From Viridothelium virens (lineage: Eukaryota; Ascomycota; Dothideomycetes; Trypetheliales; Trypetheliaceae), in the NCBI GenBank assembly GCA_010094025.1, contig ML991784.1, forward strand, positions 310,001 to 374,000: a stretch of 64,000 bases of DNA, given 5' to 3'. Under the pieces are notes generated by a model that was given only the letters and a program-made list of their open reading frames with translations, was not told the origin of the DNA and made no database searches. Positions 57,696-64,000 of this stretch are shown here, in pieces; position 1 is the stretch's first letter, and the number at the start of each line of letters is the position of its first letter. The position numbers were made by a program, and so were the translations under genes.

Positions 57696-59496
57696 TCACG
57701 AAGCTCCTGGGGGTCCTTGTTCGGCACTTGGGCCTGGTGGAATCTGTCCTGGCTGTCCTTGTCCTTGTTGCGCAACGGCGGCATACCACATAGCTAGGTA
57801 ATTGTTATAACCACCCCAAGGGGCGTACGGGTCACCGGCAGCATTGGGGTCATCGTTGCTTGTACCTTGTGAGCCACCTGGAGCTCCATAGGCAGGCTGT
57901 TGAGCTTGTTGTTGTGAGTAGTCGCCACCGTAGTGGTCGGTCTCTCGGCCTCTTGCTCCACGACCGGACCTGTCCTTTACGCTATCAACCTTTTCCCAGA
58001 TTGCATGTTTTGCGCTTTCGATAGCGTTTCTTGTGCCGATCAAGCCGATTTCTCGTTCGACATCGGGCGGTTTTGGCTGAGACACGTTGATCTTGCAGCC
58101 TGTCAAATTCTGCATGTCTTTGATCGTCTCGCCGCCCTTCCCAATGATCATGCCGACTGAATCCGAAGGAACGATGATGGACTCTGTAATCTTGTCGCTA
58201 CCTCCGGCCACTTGGTCTCCGCCGTAAAAGATATCGTTAGCACGACCTTGCTGGCGTTGGTTGCCGGTGGCGCTGGTGGTGACACCAGTACCCATGCTTT
58301 TCGTGTCGCTGTCGACGATTTCCATGATAAGCTCCCTTGCTCGAGTCGCAGCTTGATGATTGCCAATGAGATTGACTGGACGCATTCCGTTCACGCTTTT
58401 ATTCTCTCCCACGATGTTCACGTGGCAGCCGCTCCGATCTTGTAAATCGCGAATGGTTTCTCCCCCCCGACCTATTATAAGGCCAACAGTGCGGTCGGGC
58501 ACCAGGATTTGTATGCTATTCTCGCCTTCGCGCAAGGCTGGCTGATTATCTTTGCCTTTGGCTCCGGCGCTGCCACCACGGCTTCCGCCGTTGTCGTCGA
58601 TGACCTGATAGATTTCGCGTTTGGCATCGTCTCTTTGTCGCTGGGAGCCGGAAATTTTACACTGACGTCGTGGTCCGCTTCCCTCGGGGCCAGTCACAAA
58701 TTGGACTCGAGCGCCAGTTTCGCGCTCGACTCGGGTCAGGTTTTCGCCATTGCGGCCGATTATGAGGCCGACCATGCGCGAGTCGACCGTGACCGTTTCA
58801 GTTCCGTGATCTCTCACGGGAGGAGATCTATCTCGGCCGACCCCGCGGTTAAAGCCTGGTGAATAAGTGCCACGGCCCCGAGGTGGGGAGTCGGAACGAT
58901 CTCGACTGTAGGGATTCCCACCTCGTCTCGGGTCGTCACGTCGCTCGTCACGGTAAGGATTGAAGCTGTCACGGTAGGAATCGCGATCGCGCCGTGGCGG
59001 TGAACGTGAACGAGATCGCGAACGGCGATAAGAACGGCTAGCTACCCGAGGGTCTTCTCGATCTGTGACTGAGTTAGGTCTGTTCTCGCTCCGCTGGAGT
59101 TTTTTCAAATGGGTTCGGCTCTACGCACTACTTCTTCCATCGTAAGACGAGATTCCGTGCGACTGGGCAAATCCTCTTGCCCTTGCAATGGCGTCGTTAA
59201 TGTTGATTTGACCAGAGCTGGATGGCTTGATCGCACTGATATCAACACTTCCGGAAGAGCTAGGCTGAGGTAGGGCAAGCCCTCCAAGCGCTGCTGGGGG
59301 TGTTGCCGTGTGGGTTGCCCCAGGAAAGCCAGATGGCAATTGCGGAGGCTGCTGAGCTTGGGCTTGAGCGCTGTCTTGCTTTTGAGCGGCTGTATAGGTA
59401 TTGAGGTTAGACCCAATTGTGAAGGCGATGATGGAATGATAGCGAAGTACCTAAAGCAGCCAGCAGGGCAGAGATATCTGGCTGGCCGGCGGCCAT
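57696..59496 (-). CDS. Triple KH-domain RNA-binding protein (FUBP/KHSRP-like)
   Basis: 557 residues from exons 59496-59451, 59389-59129 and 59062-57696. Three KH domains lie at about 191-255, 284-353 and 394-460, each with its GxxG loop (GLIIGRNGE, GLIIGRGGE, GMIIGKGGE). Before them is an Arg/Ser-rich segment (YRRSRSRSRSPPRR) and an N-terminal Gln/Ala-rich helix (MAAGQPDISALLAAL). The C-terminus is rich in Gly, Gln and Pro. The arrangement resembles animal FUBP/KHSRP single-strand nucleic-acid binders; the fungal target is unknown, with RNA processing or stability most likely. The second intron joins DGRS to NREDPRVASRSYRR; a neighbouring CTCAG acceptor would change two residues. Confidence 0.9.
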
Positions 59497-59920
59497 GGTG
59501 CCAAGTTGGAAGTCTAGTGAAGCGCAAATTGAATCCAGCAGCGAAGATGCGCAGTGATGGAGGTATCGAAGCAAAGTTGAGCTTGATAGGACGTTGGAGA
59601 TTGCGACTTGAGGGGAAGGGGTGTACTAAGTAGGTAGGTGGGTGGGTGGCAGAGAAAATGTTCCGGGAGAGTGAAGGCGTTGAAAGAAATTGAGGATTCG
59701 CCGATTCGCGTGGCCGGATGCGCACGGACCTCTCTAGCACAAAGGAAAGCCTTCAATCTGGGAACAGCAAAGATCACGGTACGATAGAGTACTCCGTACG
59801 GTGGTACTACCTAGATGTTACTCCCACGAGTCCTAGGACTTCTCCGATCCATACACTTCGTAGGACTCGCCCACCAGACATGCTTCTTCATCTATTAGTA
59901 GAGTCTAATTGTTTTTATTA
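59497..59920. other. Intergenic, KH protein promoter and BNA3 3' side
   Basis: 424 bp. It contains a TAGGTAGGTGGG word at about 59630 and GAGTACTCCGTACGGTGG near 59787, then TACTACCTAG. No gene. Confidence 0.5.
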
Positions 59921-61537
59921 TCATTGCACAATGTATTGTTTGAGTCCCCTCAACCTCTCTTTTGCTGTTTCCAACACACTGTCATCCTTACACACGGCAA
60001 ATCGCATATAGTCTTCGACTATGTGAGCATTTCCTGGCGTGAAAAATTCTGTCGGCGGTATTGCAGCGACCCCAATTTCCATAATCAGGAACCAGGCCAG
60101 CTTGAAGTCTCGAGGACGTTCGGCGACATGCGGGGGAAATTTGTAGTCCGAAGGTAGCTTGACTTTCGCCATGTTGACGAGGACAAAGTACCCGCCCTCC
60201 GGATCTGAATACTAAGCTCTTAGAATTAGTCGAGTTTTTCCAAGAGCTGTGTCTTCAGATATACGGGGAGGCCTACGGGAAGACCCAATTCTGACCACAC
60301 TCGGTTAAATCGGTCCATCTTCCCCTTCATCTCCTTCACGCTTTCCTCCCAGAAACCCATTTCGTCTGCCTTCTCGAAGCCAATCGCTGTGGCTTCTTGC
60401 AGTGGACTAACACTGCTATAGCAAATCCGCGTATGTGCTGCGCTCACATACTTGATCAGATGCTCGGGTCCTATCAGCCAGCCTACCCGCCATCCTGTAG
60501 CGTAAAAGTTCTTCCCTCCACTTCCGACTGTCAGGGTCAGATCAGCAATTTTCGGCGAAAGTGTGGCGATGCGCGTGAATGGCGTGTAGTACAGTCGGTC
60601 GTAAACTTCATCACTGAGTATGAGGATGTTATGCTCCACGCACAATTCCCCAATCTCTCTTAGTTCGTGCTCTGAGAATACCTTGCCGATGGGATTGTGC
60701 GGTGAGTTCAGGACAATCATCCGAGTCTTGTCGCTGATCCTTGCCTTCACTTCATCCATGTCGATCCTCCACTTCCCCGCAGATTGCGTCTTCGTGGAAC
60801 CAGATGCTGGAGGATGAATAGGCACATAGACGAGTCTCCCACCAGGCATCTCAATGTTAGATATGTACTGGTCGAAGAAGGGCTCGAAAACGATGACTTC
60901 GTCGCCAGGCTCGAGAAAAGCCATGAACGCGGAGAGCATGCCTTCATTGGCTCCTGTGGTTATGGTTACCTCAGTATCAGGATTTAACGTGCGGCCGAAG
61001 AAGGGTGAGTAGGCGTTTGCAATGGCTCTTTTTAATCTTGGCCGACCCTAAGTAAGGTATTTAGTGAACATCGAATACGTAAAATATTATTCGATCATTG
61101 ACTTTCTCCAGGGTATGATATTAGAATCATGACGAATAGAGATATATTTATAGTAGTACCTTTGTGGGTGAGTATTGATTGCAGTCGACTTTGTCCAACG
61201 CCTCCTTGGCTGCATCAGTCACGAATTTGGGAGGATTGTAGCCAAAGAAGCCCTGGCCCATATTAACGATAGGTTGCACGGGAGAAGCTGCTGCTGCCTC
61301 ATTGATAATTGACCTAACAGTATTAAGGAAAGGCACGCCGAAGTTGCGAGGATGTAAACTATACCAAACATCTTGCCTTTGACCTGCCACCCTCTGGGCT
61401 GGCCGAAATGGATCTGACCTCATTGTGCTTGTTACGAAGGCTCTTGTAGGGGGAGTTCTTGGGGAAACCCAGGATTTCTGCGGAAAAGAAAATTTGCAGA
61501 TTCTAGGATTCAGGAAAGAATGTACTGTTCCGTTCAT
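59921..61537 (-). CDS. bna3: Kynurenine aminotransferase
   Basis: PLP-dependent class-I aminotransferase converting kynurenine to kynurenate, a side branch of tryptophan-to-NAD metabolism. Exons 61537-61160, 61047-60277 and 60211-59921 encode 479 residues. Family blocks: MGQGFFGYNPP, YSPTKGRPRLKRAIA (across intron 1, 112 nt), TTGANEGM, NSPHNPIGKVF and the PLP-lysine motif VGSGGKNFYATGWRVGW with Lys305. The N-terminus (NPRICKFSFPQKSW, APPT-like, up to Met39) is basic and Ser/Thr-rich, fitting a mitochondrial presequence; starting at Met39 (MRSDPF) would give a cytosolic form. Intron 2 has two in-frame donors 12 nt apart; the shorter exon gives ELGLPYSDPEGGYF, the usual family sequence, the longer adds four residues. 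Confidence 0.93.
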
Positions 61538-61725
61538 TATACGGGGGTTCTCCTCCGGACACTCATGTATGATAATTAAGCACGAGATGCTTTTGAATGT
61601 ACGGTACCTAATTACCTAAGGTAGGTAGGTAATGACGTCTTTCGGCAGACCTTCCTTCTCAACTCTCTCCAAACATCGCGTCTTTTGACGACGCGCCATG
61701 CCCGTCCAATCAGGCACATAACACC
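61538..61725. promoter_or_regulatory. Compact divergent promoter, BNA3 / MGS1
   Basis: Only 188 bp between two head-to-head start codons, the shortest in the window. It contains GGTACCTAATTACCTAAGGTAGGTAGGT-type sequence at about 61602-61632 (several TACCTA/TAGGTA words facing each other). Confidence 0.55.
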
Positions 61726-63315
61726 ATGGTGGAATGTCCAATATGTGGCAGCCAAGTCAAGGATAAAGATATCAATAACCATCTGGATTCAGGATGCAAG
61801 TCATTTCTAGATTCAACCCAGGGCAAGTTGCAGACAACAGAGCAACAGAGTTCCAGCCCAGCATCCAGCTTTTTCCAGACCCCTGGAGCACGAAGAAATC
61901 CTGTATACGGCACGGGAAAGGGTCAACTTCAGACGCTCGATTCGCAAAATGGACCTCGTGCGCTATTCAATAAGTCCAAGAGGGTACAGGAGCAGGATGA
62001 TCCGGCTAATGGAGACCATGATTCATTGAGCCCAGCTCCTAAACGCAGCAAAACAAGTGGGATGCCAAATGTAGCGCCATTAGCAGAACGCATGCGTCCG
62101 AAAAGTCTTGATGAAGTCTGTGGCCAGGAGCTTGTGGGATCTACGGGAGTCATTCGAGGCTTAATCGAGCAAGACCGCGTTCCTTCCATGGTTCTATGGG
62201 GAGGCCCAGGAACTGGCAAGACTACGATTGCCCGACTGATAGCACAAGTGGCAGGCACGAGATTCGTGGAAATCAATAGCACCAGCAGTGGCGTGCAAGA
62301 GTGCAAAAAGCTCTTCGCTGAGGCAAAGAGCGAGCTTAGCTTGACAGGTCGGAAAACCATCATCTTCTGTGACGAGATACACCGCTTCAGCAAATCACAG
62401 CAAGACGTCTTTCTTGGCCCTGTGGAGTCAGGAGTCATCACACTGATTGGTGCGACCACGGAGAACCCGAGTTTCAAGGTTGTCAATCCACTGCTCTCCA
62501 GATGTAGAACATTCACTTTATCGAAGCTCACCGAGGAGGACATTATTACGATTTTGACCCGGGCACGCAACATCGAATTCGAAAATCGCGATCCTCCCGC
62601 ACTTGTAGACGAGGAGCTACTGCATTATCTCTCGGCGTTTGCCGACGGCGATGCACGCACCGCTCTCAACCTGCTCGAACTTGCTATGGACCTTTCCACT
62701 CGCCCTAGTATGACTAAGGCGGAGGTCAAAAAGTCTCTGACACAGACGCTGGTCTACGACAGAGCGGGCGACCAGCACTACGACACTATCTCTGCATTCC
62801 ATAAGTCCATTCGCGGGTCCGATCCAGACGCTGCTCTCTACTATCTGGCTCGTATGCTGCAGTCTGGCGAGGATCCACTTTACATCGCTCGCCGCCTCAT
62901 CGTCGTTGCGTCCGAAGACATTGGCCTCGCTGACAACACTATGCTTTCTCTTGCTACTGCAGCCTACACTGCGGCCGAGAAAATCGGGATGCCGGAAGCT
63001 CGGATCAATCTTGCTCACGCGACAGTCGCATTTGCGTTGGCACCAAAGAGCACGCGAGCGTATCGTGGGCTTAATAATGCCTTTGATGCGCTAAGGGAAC
63101 CAGGAATTGCTGGACTGACTGTACCCATTCATCTACGGAATGCACCCACGAAATTGATGAAGGAGCTTGACTACGGAAAGGAATACAAGTACAATCCCAA
63201 CTACGTCGATGGGAAGGTCAAGCAAGAGTATTTACCAAAGCAGCTAAGAGGTAGGAAATTCTTGGAGGATCAGCACTTGGGTATCGAGATTGATTCAGAT
63301 TATGACGATGGATGA
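61726..63315 (+). CDS. mgs1: Mgs1/WRNIP1 AAA+ ATPase
   Basis: Replication-fork maintenance ATPase that binds ubiquitylated PCNA. A single exon encodes 529 residues. An N-terminal ubiquitin-binding zinc finger of the UBZ4/Rad18 type is visible as C4-C7-H19-C24 (CPICGSQVKDKDINNHLDSGC region). After a disordered linker, the AAA+ core begins PLAERMRPKSLDEVCGQ, with Walker A GGPGTGKT at 159-166 and Walker B IIFCDEIH at 212-219. The sensor motif IGATTENPSF and the arginine-bearing LLSRCRTF follow, then the MgsA/WRNIP1 C-terminal domain with ASEDIGLADN and RAYRGLNNAF. Length and order match yeast Mgs1. The ATG at 61726 directly precedes the zinc finger. Confidence 0.96.
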   Translation: MVECPICGSQVKDKDINNHLDSGCKSFLDSTQGKLQTTEQQSSSPASSFFQTPGARRNPVYGTGKGQLQTLDSQNGPRALFNKSKRVQEQDDPANGDHDSLSPAPKRSKTSGMPNVAPLAERMRPKSLDEVCGQELVGSTGVIRGLIEQDRVPSMVLWGGPGTGKTTIARLIAQVAGTRFVEINSTSSGVQECKKLFAEAKSELSLTGRKTIIFCDEIHRFSKSQQDVFLGPVESGVITLIGATTENPSFKVVNPLLSRCRTFTLSKLTEEDIITILTRARNIEFENRDPPALVDEELLHYLSAFADGDARTALNLLELAMDLSTRPSMTKAEVKKSLTQTLVYDRAGDQHYDTISAFHKSIRGSDPDAALYYLARMLQSGEDPLYIARRLIVVASEDIGLADNTMLSLATAAYTAAEKIGMPEARINLAHATVAFALAPKSTRAYRGLNNAFDALREPGIAGLTVPIHLRNAPTKLMKELDYGKEYKYNPNYVDGKVKQEYLPKQLRGRKFLEDQHLGIEIDSDYDDG

Positions 63316-64000
63316 AGCACAGTCCGCTATTGGTAAACCGGTCGGTGATGGTCGTGAGATCTTTAGTTTATCTTATTCAAAAAGGAGATGCTCGGCAAGA
63401 AGTCCGAGTAGCTTCTTCCGGAGGCCGTAAATGTAGGTTTTGCTGGCCAAGGAGTACCTATACAGTGGGAATGGACCAATTTTCCTATCACCCAAAGTTG
63501 TTTTGGCCTTCACTATGATTGGTGGCTCAGACAATCGGAATTAGTGTCTGGCGGTAAGTGGCAGTTGCAGTATCTTTTCTGGGGTTAAACCCATATTTTG
63601 GGACATCATTGGACACGATGACTCCTTAGTTTGGTTCACTCAATTGTGAAGAGGATCGATGTGAGAGGATGGAGGCTCCCAGTATGATTTTAGGTTCGAG
63701 GTACTCCCATCGGTTGTTGAAGAGCTAACGTACGGTAGCTTTACAATGCCGACCACTATATCTTTTGCAAGTCACTCAACTACAAAACGGGTAAAATGGA
63801 ATTGGAATGACACTTAGGGCAAGGTCTAGTTTCAAATGCTATTGTAAAATCTTAGGCAATTTTGCAGTACCAATCCTCATCTCCGAATTATCGGATCAAA
63901 AGACTCTTGCTCAGTCCGCTTATATATAGAAAAGATAAGCACCGGACCGCGGAGACGCCAGTGCAATTCGAATTGCAATCAATTCCAATGAGATATCAAG
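63316..64000. other. Downstream flank of MGS1
   Basis: 685 bp to the window's right edge. No supported gene. AT-rich near 63840-63930. A perfect palindrome lies close to the edge. Confidence 0.45.
63962..63977. repeat. 16-bp perfect palindrome
   Basis: TGCAATTCGAATTGCA reads the same on both strands. It sits 24 bp from the window edge, in non-coding sequence; it could be a binding site for a dimeric factor or chance. Confidence 0.5.

Noticed and set aside
1-64000. CRISPR arrays, bacterial operons, insertion sequences, retroelement or viral fossils.
   Set aside because: None seen. No regularly spaced repeats, no reverse-transcriptase, integrase, transposase or capsid-like motifs in any frame, and gene structure is plainly eukaryotic.

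Overview
The window is nuclear DNA from a filamentous ascomycete (Pezizomycotina). Genes are dense and lie on both strands. Introns are mostly 41-120 nt, with GTRNGT-like donors, CTAAC/CTGAC/CTAAT branch points and YAG acceptors. The products are typical fungal housekeeping proteins plus families found mainly in filamentous ascomycetes (HET-like, CorA-like, Baeyer-Villiger monooxygenase, DNA polymerase iota). I could not fix the class. I see no prokaryotic features, CRISPR array, rRNA, convincing tRNA, intact transposon or viral fossil.

Layout, left to right. 1-5.7 kb: SEC31 (minus, runs off the left edge), an RRM-only protein and COX12. 6-17 kb: sphingosine-1-phosphate lyase (DPL1), exocyst SEC6, mitoribosomal protein uL30m (MRPL33), a flavin monooxygenase and a LisH/WD40 TBL1-like protein. 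17-27 kb: a TMEM115-like Golgi rhomboid relative, RRP12, an unresolved small gene and Y-family DNA polymerase iota. 27-40 kb is the least conserved part: a Ser-rich fungal protein, a 1.6-kb gene-free stretch, a membrane-anchored HET-like protein head-to-head with a CorA-like protein, and a 918-residue disordered protein. 40-46 kb: battenin (BTN1/CLN3) and RXT3 of the Rpd3L deacetylase complex. 46-52 kb: an unrecognised protein and acetyl-CoA synthetase. 52-64 kb: SNU66, peptidyl-tRNA hydrolase 2, mitoribosomal bL28m, a triple-KH protein, kynurenine aminotransferase (BNA3) and the MGS1/WRNIP1 AAA+ ATPase.

The genes do not form one pathway. They fall into common themes: secretion (SEC31, SEC6, TMEM115-like), mitochondrion and translation (COX12, MRPL33, MRPL24, PTH2), RNA and ribosome biogenesis (RRM protein, RRP12, SNU66, KH protein), chromatin (RXT3, TBL1-like), and replication stress (polymerase iota, MGS1). 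Eight neighbouring pairs are head-to-head with short shared promoters.

Exon models were built by hand from splice signals, reading phase and remembered family conservation. Every complete multi-exon model sums to a whole number of codons. Splice sites are predictions and could be off by a few bases where alternatives are noted. No convincing undescribed system was found. The most unusual observations are a predicted 3-nt micro-exon in COX12, the HET-like/CorA-like divergent pair, a possible new membrane-protein gene, and a recurring palindromic motif in non-coding DNA.
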